This document shows positions 1-8,288 of a DNA stretch of 64,000 bases, piece after piece. The notes beneath the pieces were generated by a model, which ran no database searches, had not been told where the DNA came from, and worked only from the letters and a program-made list of their open reading frames with translations. The position numbers were made by a program, and so were the translations under genes. The stretch's first letter is position 1, and the number at the start of each line of letters is the position of its first letter. The DNA is from CALBPI01 sp038524795 (lineage in GTDB: Bacteria; Pseudomonadota; Gammaproteobacteria; Steroidobacterales; Woeseiaceae). Where the stretch lies: assembly GCA_038524795.1 (NCBI GenBank), contig JBCBIJ010000007.1, positions 124,001 through 188,000 of the forward strand. Direction: 5' to 3'.

Positions 1-551
1 AGGAGCGCATCACCTCGACCAAGACGGGTTCGATCACGTCATTCCAGGCCGTTTACGTCCCCGCCGATGACTTGACCGACCCCTCGCCGGCCACGACCTT
101 TGCTCACCTTGATGCAACGCTCGTACTGTCGCGCCAGATCGCGGAGCTCGGCATCTACCCGGCCGTTGATCCGCTCGACTCGACCTCGCGTCTGCTCGAC
201 CCGAACATCATCGGCCAGGAACACTACGACTGCGCGCGCGGCGTGCAGGCGGTACTGCAGACCTACAAAGAGCTGCAGGACATCATCGCGATTCTTGGTA
301 TGGACGAGCTCTCCGAAGAACAGAAGCAGACCGTGACGCGGGCCCGCAAGATCCAGCGCTTCCTGTCGCAGCCGTTCTTCGTGGCGCAGCAGTTCACGGG
401 TGCCGAAGGCAAGTACGTGTCGCTAGCCGACACGATCCGCGGTTTCCAGGGCATCGTCGACGGCGATTACGACCACCTCCCCGAGCAGGCCTTCTACATG
501 GTTGGCTCGATCGAAGAGGCCGTCGAAAAAGCCAAAGGCATGAGCAACTAA
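1..551 (+). CDS. atpD: ATP synthase F1 subunit beta (3' part)
   Basis: This is the C-terminal ~182 residues of the catalytic beta subunit of F1Fo ATP synthase, which makes ATP at the cytoplasmic face of the inner membrane. The reading frame is open from the left window edge (first full codon at base 3), so the start and the P-loop lie outside. Visible family hallmarks are the stretch reading SITSFQAVYVPADD, the segment LDPNIIGQEHYD, and the end EEAVEKAKGM typical of bacterial beta subunits. The epsilon gene follows 4 bp later, as in the standard atp operon. Identification is secure; only the truncation by the window is unusual. Confidence 0.98.
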   Translation, partial: ERITSTKTGSITSFQAVYVPADDLTDPSPATTFAHLDATLVLSRQIAELGIYPAVDPLDSTSRLLDPNIIGQEHYDCARGVQAVLQTYKELQDIIAILGMDELSEEQKQTVTRARKIQRFLSQPFFVAQQFTGAEGKYVSLADTIRGFQGIVDGDYDHLPEQAFYMVGSIEEAVEKAKGMSN

Positions 552-555
552 GACC

Positions 556-972
556 ATGCCCACGCTGCACGTCGACATCGTATCCGCGGAAGGCGAGATC
601 TACTCGGGCGAGGCCGCCATGGTGTTCGCACCGGCGCAGCTCGGTGAGATCGGTATTGCGCCGCGACACGCACCACTGCTTACCGGTCTCAACGCCGGTG
701 AAGTGCGCGTGCAAACACCCGAAGACGGCGACCGGTTCTTCTACATCACGGGCGGCATGATCGAGGTGCAGCCCAACATGGTGACGGTTCTGGCCGATAC
801 GGCACTGCGCGGCGACGAGCTCGACGAGCAAGCGGCGCGCGAGGCCGAAGAAGCGGCGCGTGCGGCACTCGCGGGCGCGTCCAAAGAGACCGATCTCAAA
901 CGTGCCCAGCAGGAGCTCGCCGAAGCTTCGGCGCGCCACCGCGCCGCGCAGCGCATGAAGGGCCGAAGCTGA
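556..972 (+). CDS. atpC: ATP synthase F1 subunit epsilon
   Basis: Epsilon subunit (138 residues) of the F1 central stalk, which couples gamma rotation to catalysis and can inhibit ATP hydrolysis. The N-terminal ~85 residues form the beta-sandwich domain (LHVDIVSAEGEIYSGEA, then APRHAPLLTGL), and the C-terminal part is an alanine/glutamate-rich helical pair. Length is normal for the family. It starts with ATG 4 bp after atpD and is the last gene of the atp operon. Its TGA stop overlaps a possible CTG start of the next gene, suggesting translational coupling to that acetyltransferase. Confidence 0.97.
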   Translation: MPTLHVDIVSAEGEIYSGEAAMVFAPAQLGEIGIAPRHAPLLTGLNAGEVRVQTPEDGDRFFYITGGMIEVQPNMVTVLADTALRGDELDEQAAREAEEAARAALAGASKETDLKRAQQELAEASARHRAAQRMKGRS

Positions 973-1505
973 CGGCGCCTGACGCCGTCGTCTTTCGACA
1001 CGCTGACGTCGCGGACGTCGGCTCCGTAGCCAAGTTTGCGGAACGCGTGTTCCGTGAGACCTTCGCGCCGCACAACACCGCCGAAAACATGGACCAGTAC
1101 GCCAACCAGGCGTTCGGTCCGGTGTCGATGGCGGCGCGAATGTCCAAGCCCACATCTGTCACGATCGTGGGCGAGACCGGGGGTGAGATCGTCGCCTACG
1201 CGCTGTTGTTCGAAGCGCCGCTTCCGGATTGCATCGACACGAAGGCACCCACGCGTTTTCTCGAGCGCTTCTACGTCGACAGCGCCTGGCACGGCAAAGG
1301 GCTTGCCGACCGCTTGCTTGCTGCGGTGCGCGCCGCCGTACTCGACACCGAGGCCAGACGCCTCTGGCTCACCGTCTGGGACCAGAATCCACGTGCTATT
1401 CGTTACTACGAAAAACGTGGCTTTACGTTGTGCGGCACCGTCGACTTCACGCTGGGCAACGATCGCCAACGCGACTTCGTGATGGCGATTCCGTTCAAGG
1501 GTTGA
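969..1505 (+). CDS. GNAT family N-acetyltransferase
   Basis: Likely acetyl-CoA-dependent N-acyltransferase of the GNAT superfamily; the acceptor is unknown. The acetyl-CoA loop is visible as a Q/R-x-x-G-x-G-type segment (VDSAWHGKGLADRLL) followed by a strand ending LWLTVWDQNPRAIRYYEKRGF, the usual GNAT motif B. The first conventional start is GTG at 1047. However, the frame upstream encodes a typical GNAT first strand and helix (AVVFRHADVADVGSVAKFAERVFRETF), so translation should begin earlier. The best candidate is CTG at 969, which overlaps the atpC stop (CTGA) and has AAGGG at 958-962 as a ribosome-binding site with 6-nt spacing. From there the protein is 178 residues, a normal length. The function call is firm at superfamily level; the start is an inference. 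Confidence 0.85.
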   Translation: MTAPDAVVFRHADVADVGSVAKFAERVFRETFAPHNTAENMDQYANQAFGPVSMAARMSKPTSVTIVGETGGEIVAYALLFEAPLPDCIDTKAPTRFLERFYVDSAWHGKGLADRLLAAVRAAVLDTEARRLWLTVWDQNPRAIRYYEKRGFTLCGTVDFTLGNDRQRDFVMAIPFKG

Positions 1506-1567
1506 TGCGCACGCGCCTCACGGCGCGGTGTTACCCTGATCGCTTGCGCTATTCGCAGAGGTAGGCG

Positions 1568-2284
1568 ATGCCCGATTCGCGGCCCATGCTTGTGTTGATG
1601 CCGGGGTTCGACGGTACGGGGCAACTGTTTGCACCACTCATCGAGCAGCTCGGCGCACGCGTGGACACACAGGTGATCGCCTACCCCGATCTCACGGATA
1701 CCCGGGCCTACGTCGATGACGTTGCCACACGTCTACCCGAGGACCGCGATCTCGTGCTCGTAGCCGAGTCGTTTTCCGGTCCCATCGCATTGCACCTGCT
1801 TGCGCAACACCCGGATCGCGTTCGCGCTGCCGTGCTTTCCACGACATTCGCCCGGCCACCGCTCGGTCTCGTTCTATCGTTGGCCAACAAGCTACGCTTG
1901 GCGAGCTTCGTGCGTCCCGCGATGAACGAACAAATCCTGCGTATGTTTTGCCTGAACGGTGTTGCCGACATCGCGTTGATACGGAGCATCGTCGATGTGG
2001 TTCGGCCCATCGGTCAGTCCACCGTCGCGAGCCGGCTGCAAACGCTGGTCACGATGGATGCCACCCATGTGCTGGACGCGATTCAGCAGCCTGTGCTGGT
2101 GCTGTCGGCGAGCGCTGATCGAGTGGTGCGCCAGCGATTCACGTCGAGCCTTCTCGCGCGCATCGCCGATGTCACCCACGCGACGCTCGAAGGTCCGCAC
2201 CTGTTACTGCAGGCCGCGCCCGAGGACGCTGCGCGCAATATTCTGGCCTTCCTCGAACAGAAGGCGGGTCTCAGGGAAGCGTAG
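1568..2284 (+). CDS. Alpha/beta hydrolase
   Basis: A 238-residue serine hydrolase of the alpha/beta fold; the substrate is unknown. Near the N-terminus PGFDGTGQLF forms the oxyanion loop. The nucleophile elbow is AESFSG (a variant of G-x-S-x-G with Ala first). The acid is in SASADRVV, and the catalytic His in GPHLLLQ near the C-terminus. No signal peptide is evident, so it is probably cytoplasmic. Its 3' end overlaps by 14 bp the 3' end of the convergent lipoprotein gene. It could be an esterase or lipase-like enzyme; nothing in the context fixes a pathway. Confidence 0.85.
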   Translation: MPDSRPMLVLMPGFDGTGQLFAPLIEQLGARVDTQVIAYPDLTDTRAYVDDVATRLPEDRDLVLVAESFSGPIALHLLAQHPDRVRAAVLSTTFARPPLGLVLSLANKLRLASFVRPAMNEQILRMFCLNGVADIALIRSIVDVVRPIGQSTVASRLQTLVTMDATHVLDAIQQPVLVLSASADRVVRQRFTSSLLARIADVTHATLEGPHLLLQAAPEDAARNILAFLEQKAGLREA

Positions 2285-2786
2285 CCGCGTAGCCCCAGGA
2301 ACCGATGATGCGCGTTTCAGGCCGGTGCCGGCGCGGCAGCGCTTCATTGCGCCAGGCCGTGAAGCCGGCCAGGTCAAGATCGTCAGGGCGTGTCCATTCC
2401 CGTCGCCGCAGGTAATGCCAGACGTACTCCTCGAGGTAGCCGGCCTCCGCAGTTGCCGCGAGCTGCTCCAGATAAGGGTCAGCCAGGGACGGTGACTGCT
2501 GCCAGCGGGCGATGAGCGCCTCGCGTGCCACAAGCTCGCATTCAAATGCCTGATTGCGGGCCGGGTTGGGGCCGCCGATTTCAAGCTGACAGACGCTACG
2601 TGCCAGGCCATAGGCCACCCAGGATTGCAGAACCGGGTCCGAGCTCGCATAGGCGTAGGGCGGCACCGAGAAGCGATCGCCATCAGTCACGCCGTCCTGG
2701 ACGTAAATGCGCCGATCACAGCCCGTGATGGCTGCAATCACAGCAATCACTATTGCGAGTCGCCATCGGACCATTTCGTGATGCAT
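2271..2786 (-). CDS. Small predicted lipoprotein, function unknown
   Basis: A 171-residue protein that I do not recognise. The N-terminus has a hydrophobic segment (LAIVIAVIAAITGC) ending in a lipobox-like I-T-G-C, so Cys would be lipidated and the mature protein anchored in the envelope. The remainder is soluble, rich in Trp, Arg and Glu, without a motif I can name. The gene lies opposite to its neighbours: its end overlaps the hydrolase 3' end by 14 bp, and its start faces glmU with about 60 bp between them. The ORF is long and has a convincing signal sequence, so I treat it as real. Confidence 0.7.
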   Translation of the reverse strand: MHHEMVRWRLAIVIAVIAAITGCDRRIYVQDGVTDGDRFSVPPYAYASSDPVLQSWVAYGLARSVCQLEIGGPNPARNQAFECELVAREALIARWQQSPSLADPYLEQLAATAEAGYLEEYVWHYLRRREWTRPDDLDLAGFTAWRNEALPRRHRPETRIIGSWGYAATLP

Positions 2787-2848
2787 ATCGCATAGGGTAC
2801 GTGCCCGTGTTCACACGTTTCAATCAGGCGCTGAGTTAGAATAAGAAG

Positions 2849-4225
2849 ATGACCACCAACACCCCGCTGCAGATCGTCGTGCTCGCTGCTGGCCAGGGCA
2901 AACGCATGCGCTCGGCCCTGCCCAAGGTGCTGCAGCCGCTGGCGGGTCAGCCGCTGCTCGCTCGTGTCCTCGACACGGCAGCGGCGCTGTCGCCAGAGCG
3001 TACGGTCGTCGTCTACGGTCACGGTGGCGACGCGGTCCGGGAGACGATATCGGCGCGAGATGTCGCCTGGGCCGAGCAGGCCGAACAAAAGGGCACGGGT
3101 CACGCCGTCCAACAGGCCTTGCCGAAACTTTCCGACCAGGGGCGAGTGCTTGTGCTGCTGGGCGACGTCCCGTTGCTGCAGCCGCAGACCTTGCAGGACT
3201 TGCTCAATGGAACACCGGAAGACGGCGTGGGTGTCTTGTCGGTACGCGTTGCCGACCCGACCGGTTACGGGCGCATCGTGCGTGACGCCGCTGGTGGCGT
3301 GCAGGCGATTGTCGAACATCGCGATGCGACGCCTGAGCAGCTTCAGATCAACGAGATCAACACGGGCGTGTTTGTGGTGCCGGGCAAGCAGCTTGCAGGT
3401 TGGCTCGACCGCATCACGCCGCATAACGCACAGGGTGAGTACTACCTGACCGATGTGATCGGTTTAGCCGTCGACGATGGCACGCCCGTTTCGGCGACGC
3501 CTTGCAGCGACTTCGAAGAAGTCATGGGGATCAACGATCGGGTGCATCTCGCCCAGGCTGAGCGCGTCTGGCAGCGCCGCGCCGTTGAAGCATTGATGCG
3601 AGACGGCGCACGCGTGGCCGATCCGGCACGCGTGGACATCCGCGGCACGGTTACGGTCGCCGAAGACGTCTTTATCGATGTCAACGTTGTACTCGAGGGC
3701 GAAGTGCGTCTTGGCGCCGGCAGCGTGGTCGGTCCCAACTGCGTGTTGATCAACGCGGCTATCGGTGCGGGCACAACGCTGTTTGCCAACACGTACATCG
3801 AAGACAGCCGCGTTGGCGCGCGCTGCAATTTGGGTCCGTTCGCGCGGTTGCGACCGGGCGCTGACTTTCGTGATGGCAGCAAAGCCGGCAACTTCGTTGA
3901 GGTAAAGAAAAGCGTCATCGGTGAAGGCAGCAAGGTGAACCACCTGAGCTACGTCGGTGACGCCGTACTGGGCGAACGGGTGAATGTTGGCGCAGGCACC
4001 ATCACCTGCAACTACGACGGCGCCAACAAGCATCAAACCATCATTGGCGACGATGCCTTTATTGGCTCGGGCGTCGAGCTCATCGCACCCGTCGAAGTCG
4101 GCCGCGGCGCCACGATCGGCGCGGGCTCGACCATTTCAAAACCAGCAGCGGCTGACGCCCTGACTCTCGAGCGCGCCCGTCAACGCACCATCGAGGGCTG
4201 GCAGCGGCCCGTCAAAAAGAAATAG
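2849..4225 (+). CDS. glmU: Bifunctional GlcNAc-1-P uridylyltransferase / GlcN-1-P acetyltransferase
   Basis: GlmU (458 residues) acetylates glucosamine-1-phosphate and then uridylylates it to UDP-GlcNAc, the precursor of peptidoglycan and lipopolysaccharide. The N-terminal pyrophosphorylase domain shows the nucleotide loop LAAGQGKRMRS (about residues 13-23) with K of LPKVL following. The C-terminal left-handed beta-helix starts near residue 255 and carries the conserved GNFVEVKKS (~346) and HLSYVGDA (~365, catalytic His), then GAGTITCNYDG (~380). Length is normal. It is followed 12 bp later by glmS, so the last two steps toward UDP-GlcNAc are encoded together. Confidence 0.98.
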   Translation: MTTNTPLQIVVLAAGQGKRMRSALPKVLQPLAGQPLLARVLDTAAALSPERTVVVYGHGGDAVRETISARDVAWAEQAEQKGTGHAVQQALPKLSDQGRVLVLLGDVPLLQPQTLQDLLNGTPEDGVGVLSVRVADPTGYGRIVRDAAGGVQAIVEHRDATPEQLQINEINTGVFVVPGKQLAGWLDRITPHNAQGEYYLTDVIGLAVDDGTPVSATPCSDFEEVMGINDRVHLAQAERVWQRRAVEALMRDGARVADPARVDIRGTVTVAEDVFIDVNVVLEGEVRLGAGSVVGPNCVLINAAIGAGTTLFANTYIEDSRVGARCNLGPFARLRPGADFRDGSKAGNFVEVKKSVIGEGSKVNHLSYVGDAVLGERVNVGAGTITCNYDGANKHQTIIGDDAFIGSGVELIAPVEVGRGATIGAGSTISKPAAADALTLERARQRTIEGWQRPVKKK

Positions 4226-4237
4226 GGGCACAGCAAC

Positions 4238-6070
4238 ATGTGTGGAATCGTCGGCGCGATTGCCGAGCGTAACGTGGTACCGATTCTCGTAGAGGGTCTG
4301 CGCCGTCTCGAGTACCGGGGCTATGACTCTGCCGGCCTGGCCGTCCTTCGCGATGATCGGTCGCTGGGCCTACGTCGCGCTGTCGGTAAGGTCTCGGGCC
4401 TGCAAAGCAAGCTTGATGCAGATCCACTCGCAGGCACACTGGGGCTGGCACACACGCGCTGGGCGACGCACGGTGGCGTCACGGAACAGAATGCGCACCC
4501 TCACCTCTCAGGCGATCGCATTGCCGTCATTCACAACGGTGTTATCGAGAACTTCCAGGAGATTAAGGACGAATTGCTCGAGAAGGGCTACGAGTTTGCC
4601 TCCGAAACAGACACCGAGGTCGCGGCACATCTCGTGCACGACTACGTGAAGGCCGGTTCGGACCTCGTTGAGGCCGTGCGCAAGGCCACGCAGCGGTTTG
4701 AAGGCGCGTTCGCACTGCTCGTTGTGGATGCCGAAGACCCGGATCGCGTTGTGGTGAGCCGCGTGGCAAGCCCGCTTGTTATCGGCGTGGGTATCGGCGA
4801 GAACTTCGTGGCGAGTGGCATCCAGGCGTTGCTGCCGGTGACCCAGCGGTTTATCTACCTGGAGCAAGGTGACCTCGCTGAAATCACACGCGAATCGATC
4901 CAGGTGTTCGATGCTGACGGCGCGCCCGTCGAGCGAGAAGTTCATGAGACGAATGCGGCGACGGACACGGCCGACCGCGGCCCTTACCGTCACTTCATGC
5001 TCAAAGAGATTTTCGACCAGCCGTCGGCGCTGGCAGACACGCTCTACGGGCGCGTCAACAACAATCGCGTGCTGCCCGATTCGCTGGGGCCGCGCGCAGC
5101 GGAGTTGCTGGCCCGGGCCGAGAATATTCATATTGTTGCCTGTGGCACGAGTTACCACGCGGGTTGCGTTGGCAAGTACTGGTTCGAATCGATTGCGGGC
5201 GTGCCTTGCCAGGTTGAGATCGCGAGCGAGTACCGCTATCGCAATGTCATTGTCCCTGAGAACACGCTGTTCATGACGTTGTCGCAGTCGGGTGAAACCG
5301 CCGACACGCTTGAGGCGCTGCGCCTGGCCAAAGCGTCAAGCTACATCGGCTCGTTAACGATCTGCAACTCGGCGCACAGCTCCATGGTGCGCGAGTCCGA
5401 CCTCACGATGATGACGCACGCCGGTCCGGAGATCGGCGTCGCGAGTACCAAGGCCTTTACGACACAGCTGCTCTCAATGCTGCTCGTCACTCTCATGCTC
5501 GCGCGCCACCGTGGTATGAATGACGCCCGCGAAGGCGAGCTCGTACCGCACGTCTATCACGCAGCCGCTGCCGTTGAGCAAGTGCTGGGCATGAGCGATC
5601 TGCTGCGTGAACTGGCCGAGGACTTCGCTGAGAAACACCACACACTGTTCCTGGGCCGTGGCCCCATGTGGCCCATTGCGATGGAAGGGGCGCTCAAGCT
5701 CAAAGAGATCAGCTACATCCACGCCGAGGCTTACGCCGCTGGCGAACTCAAGCACGGGCCGCTCGCACTCATCGACGAAGACATGCCCGTCGTCGTCGTA
5801 GCACCCAACAACGATCTGCTCGACAAGCTCAAATCCAATATGCAGGTCGTACGCGCACGCGGCGGCCAGCTCTATGTGTTTGCCGACAAGGAAACGGGCA
5901 TTGAGTCCGAGGAAGGCATTCGCGTCATTGAGATGCCGCACGCCGATCGACTCATCGCGCCCATCGTCTACACGGTGCCGCTGCAGCTACTCTCCTATCA
6001 CGTTGCCGTGCTCAAGGGCACGGATGTGGATCAGCCCAGGAATCTCGCGAAGAGTGTGACGGTGGAGTAA
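4238..6070 (+). CDS. glmS: Glutamine--fructose-6-phosphate aminotransferase (isomerizing)
   Basis: GlmS (610 residues) makes glucosamine-6-phosphate from fructose-6-phosphate and glutamine. It begins with MCGIVGAI, where Cys2 is the glutaminase nucleophile. The glutamine amidotransferase domain fills roughly residues 2-225 and includes HTRWATHG. Two SIS domains follow (HIVACGTSYHAG, SQSGETADT; then LGRGPMWPIAMEGALKLKE), and the protein ends with the conserved PRNLAKSVTVE. It sits 12 bp after glmU in an apparent operon. That gap is far too short for a glmS ribozyme, as expected in a proteobacterium. Confidence 0.98.
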   Translation: MCGIVGAIAERNVVPILVEGLRRLEYRGYDSAGLAVLRDDRSLGLRRAVGKVSGLQSKLDADPLAGTLGLAHTRWATHGGVTEQNAHPHLSGDRIAVIHNGVIENFQEIKDELLEKGYEFASETDTEVAAHLVHDYVKAGSDLVEAVRKATQRFEGAFALLVVDAEDPDRVVVSRVASPLVIGVGIGENFVASGIQALLPVTQRFIYLEQGDLAEITRESIQVFDADGAPVEREVHETNAATDTADRGPYRHFMLKEIFDQPSALADTLYGRVNNNRVLPDSLGPRAAELLARAENIHIVACGTSYHAGCVGKYWFESIAGVPCQVEIASEYRYRNVIVPENTLFMTLSQSGETADTLEALRLAKASSYIGSLTICNSAHSSMVRESDLTMMTHAGPEIGVASTKAFTTQLLSMLLVTLMLARHRGMNDAREGELVPHVYHAAAAVEQVLGMSDLLRELAEDFAEKHHTLFLGRGPMWPIAMEGALKLKEISYIHAEAYAAGELKHGPLALIDEDMPVVVVAPNNDLLDKLKSNMQVVRARGGQLYVFADKETGIESEEGIRVIEMPHADRLIAPIVYTVPLQLLSYHVAVLKGTDVDQPRNLAKSVTVE

Positions 6071-6089
6071 GCGCTCGGCGCGCCAGTTG

Positions 6090-6111
6090 CCAATGAACCT
6101 TAACAATTAAC
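6090..6111 (+). repeat. Left copy of imperfect 22-bp direct repeat
   Basis: Begins CCAATGAACCTTAAC and matches the segment at 8289-8310 at 18 of 22 positions in the same orientation. Together the two copies enclose the LysR/hydrolase pair. It could be a target or attachment-site duplication; this is inference from position and similarity only. Confidence 0.45.
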
Positions 6112-6188
6112 TCTCGAAAAGATTCGTGCATAAGTCCCTTAAACACGTTGGTCTCGTTGAGCGGAACCTAACAAGTAACTCCCGAACA
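6103..6188 (+). repeat. Pair of 18-bp repeats, left side of LysR/hydrolase module
   Basis: Two direct copies of a motif with consensus ACAANTAACTCCCGAACA lie at 6103-6120 and 6171-6188, each preceded by GAACCT. Two more copies occur in inverted orientation at 8242-8259 and 8262-8279, beyond the hydrolase gene. The 6171 copy and the inverted 8242 copy agree at 17 of 18 bases. No coding frame covers 6071-6276; apart from these repeats I see nothing in it. Confidence 0.7.
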
Positions 6189-6276
6189 GAACACCTGCAC
6201 TCCCGCATTAGTCGTTGAATTGTCGTACTCATCTCCCCCAATGTCGGTACCAAAGTCAGTCTTCATTTCAAACTAG

Positions 6277-7179
6277 CTAAGGCTGAGAAAACACGGCTTT
6301 CGCTGAGTCCACAAACGCTCGCAGTTTCGGCGACTCCGATGCACGCCGGGGGTAGTAACACGAAAGCCCGGGCTGCTGGCGGGCCGCGTCTGGGAGTATC
6401 TCTGTTAGAGCGCCTGATTTGAGATCCGCCGCTGCGAGCGGCTCGAATGTATAGCAGATTCCGTGTCCTGACCGGGCCAGATCGAGAGCGATGATCATGT
6501 CGTTGACAACGATGCCGCCGGCAGTCCTGACCGAAGTGTCCCGCTTCCCGTCACGGTATTCCCATTCGTAGATGTTGCCGGCGCTGGTCATGCGGTATTG
6601 GATACACTGGTGTTCATCAAGATCGGAGATTCCTGCGGGTACGCCGTTCCTCGACAAGTAGTCTGGTGAAGCCACGGTGATGACTTGGAAGGGCCCGGCA
6701 AGGGGCACAGCAACCATGTCTGCGGCAATCATATGGCCGAGGCGAATCCCCGCATCAAAACCCTCGCCCACGACGTCACTCAGCCCATCGTCGAAAAAAT
6801 ACTCGACAGTGACGCTCGGATACCTGGCCTGCATTTCCTCAAATACGCGTTCGAGAAACCATGGGTATGCGATACGAGGCGCGTTGATGCGCAACAACCC
6901 AGACGCCCCGGTGCGCTGCGACTGCACGGTTTCCCATGCCGCGTTCACTTCCTGAATCGCATCACTCGTCGCTCGCACGAACAGTTCACCTGCTTCAGTG
7001 AGAGAAACCGAGCGAGTTGTTCGAGCGAAAAGCGGCAATCCAAGGCGCTTTTCGACTGCCCTGATGGCATGACTGACATTGGATGGACTCGTGTTGAGTT
7101 CCGCGGCCGCGGCCGCAAAACCACCGCGCTTCGCAACAGCCACAACGACCGGCAAGTGGGACAACAAGTCACGATCCAT
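6277..7179 (-). CDS. LysR-type transcriptional regulator
   Basis: A 300-residue LysR regulator. The N-terminal winged helix-turn-helix covers about residues 1-60 (HLPVVVAVAKRGGFAAAAAE, then SPSNVSHAIRAVEKRLGLPLFART). The remainder is the periplasmic-binding-like effector domain (QARYPSVTVEYFFDDGLSDV). It is divergent from the dienelactone-hydrolase-like gene, with ~108 bp between starts containing a TCTCA-N5-TGAGA dyad. This suggests it controls that gene and itself, the usual LysR arrangement. The effector is unknown. The module is bracketed by the inverted repeats noted separately. Confidence 0.93.
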   Translation of the reverse strand: MDRDLLSHLPVVVAVAKRGGFAAAAAELNTSPSNVSHAIRAVEKRLGLPLFARTTRSVSLTEAGELFVRATSDAIQEVNAAWETVQSQRTGASGLLRINAPRIAYPWFLERVFEEMQARYPSVTVEYFFDDGLSDVVGEGFDAGIRLGHMIAADMVAVPLAGPFQVITVASPDYLSRNGVPAGISDLDEHQCIQYRMTSAGNIYEWEYRDGKRDTSVRTAGGIVVNDMIIALDLARSGHGICYTFEPLAAADLKSGALTEILPDAARQQPGLSCYYPRRASESPKLRAFVDSAKAVFSQP

Positions 7180-7222
7180 TGCTGAATAATATCGAACAGT
7201 ACATTCATTCGAAAGCTGTTTA

Positions 7223-7237
7223 TCTCATGAGTTGAGA
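7223..7237. promoter_or_regulatory. Candidate LysR operator (TCTCA-N5-TGAGA)
   Basis: A perfect 5-bp inverted repeat with a 5-bp spacer lies between the divergent LysR and hydrolase genes, 51 bp before the hydrolase ATG. Size and location fit a LysR recognition site; binding itself is inferred. Confidence 0.4.
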
Positions 7238-7287
7238 AACCTATCTTGCCCATCAAGCAGATTCGAACCCCTACCAGGAGAAAACTG

Positions 7288-8160
7288 ATGGAAAAAGTAA
7301 CTTTCGAAGTTGATGCGACGCCCATCGTCGGCGACCTCTACAAGCCCGTAGCAACAGAATCAGCTCCAGCTGTTGCGATCATCGGTCCAATGACCTACCA
7401 GAAAGAGCAGGCGCCCACCCAGTACGCCAAACGTCTGGCAGACCGCGGGTTTATCGCGCTCGCCTATGACAGTCGTTACAGGGGCGAAAGTGGCGGGGAA
7501 CCGCGTGCTTGGGAAAACCCGTCCCACAAGGTCGAGGATCTGAAAGCGGCCGTTCGCTACCTGCAGAGTCGCGACGACGTTGACGCGAACCGGGTTTCAA
7601 TCCTAGCGATTTGCCAAGGCAGCTCCGCAGCAGTGAAAGCAGCAGGCGAATTACCTGAGTTGAGCACACTGGCCACCGTCGCCGGACATTATCGTGACGC
7701 CGAGGGCGACATCGAGTGGCTCACGGAGGAAGGTTTCGCGGTTCGCAAAGCGAATGGCGATGCTGCCAGACGGAAGTATGCAGATACTGGGGAGATTGAT
7801 TACATCAAGGGTGTCGACCAAAGCGACCTCAACGTTGGAATGCCCGGAGAGTTCGTTTGGGAGTGGTATCAGCCGTGGGCCGATCGTGGAATCTGGGAGA
7901 ACCGTTACGCGGTTATGAGCGACGCTGACTTGCTCTCGTTCCAGTCAATCTCGGCCGTACCTGATATCAAAGCACCCTGGTTGATGATCCATGGCGACAA
8001 TTGTTTTCTGCCCAGCGCCGCAAGGCGCCATGTTGAGGCAATTTCTTCGGCGACTAAACACGATCTAGTGTGGAACGATACGCCGCACCTGGCTTACTAC
8101 GACGACCCCAAGGTTCTCGATATAACAGCCGATCGTGTAGCTGAATGGTTCGCGAACTAG
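7288..8160 (+). CDS. Alpha/beta hydrolase, dienelactone-hydrolase-like
   Basis: A 290-residue alpha/beta hydrolase. The strand before the nucleophile reads AICQGSSAA. The G-x-nucleophile-x-G position would hold Cys, as in dienelactone hydrolases, rather than the usual Ser. Other visible elements are AYDSRYRGESGGEPR after the third strand, the region MIHGDNCFLPSA that should carry the acid, and DTPHLAYYDD with the catalytic His. The ATG at 7288 is chosen over an upstream in-frame ATG (7246) because AGGAG at 7276-7280 sits 7 bases before it. It is divergently paired with the LysR regulator and lies inside the repeat-bounded segment. The substrate is unknown. Confidence 0.82.
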   Translation: MEKVTFEVDATPIVGDLYKPVATESAPAVAIIGPMTYQKEQAPTQYAKRLADRGFIALAYDSRYRGESGGEPRAWENPSHKVEDLKAAVRYLQSRDDVDANRVSILAICQGSSAAVKAAGELPELSTLATVAGHYRDAEGDIEWLTEEGFAVRKANGDAARRKYADTGEIDYIKGVDQSDLNVGMPGEFVWEWYQPWADRGIWENRYAVMSDADLLSFQSISAVPDIKAPWLMIHGDNCFLPSAARRHVEAISSATKHDLVWNDTPHLAYYDDPKVLDITADRVAEWFAN

Positions 8161-8178
8161 CGGAACATCCAACTTGCC

Positions 8179-8200
8179 GCCGCCGCTAACCAGCGGCGGC
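8179..8200 (+). terminator. Possible terminator after hydrolase gene
   Basis: A perfect 9-bp GC-rich stem (GCCGCCGCT / AGCGGCGGC) with an AACC loop lies 18 bp after the hydrolase stop codon. The following run (AGCACCTTTA) is only weakly T-rich, so the terminator call is tentative. Confidence 0.4.
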
Positions 8201-8241
8201 AGCACCTTTAGGGTACCCCCGGCGTTGCGAAATCCGCCGGT

Positions 8242-8279
8242 TGTTCGGGAGTTAATTGTCTTGTTCGCGACTTATTTGT
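8242..8279 (-). repeat. Pair of 18-bp repeats, right side of LysR/hydrolase module
   Basis: Two copies on the minus strand (8242-8259 and 8262-8279) of the motif ACAANTAACTCCCGAACA that occurs twice on the plus strand at 6103-6188. The outermost copy is preceded on its strand by GAACCT, as on the left side. The two sides therefore form an inverted arrangement around 2.1 kb. Confidence 0.7.
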
Positions 8280-8288
8280 AGAGGTTCA

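Noticed and set aside
4226..4237. Possible glmS ribozyme upstream of glmS
   Set aside because: Only 12 bp separate glmU and glmS, and the ribozyme is known from Gram-positive bacteria.
6095..6190. Integron attC site (matches to RYYYAAC/GTTRRRY core boxes)
   Set aside because: Core-like boxes occur (ACCTAAC, GTTGAGC) but I cannot form the expected imperfect hairpin, the repeats point inward from both sides, and no integrase is present; kept only as a test within the repeat finding.
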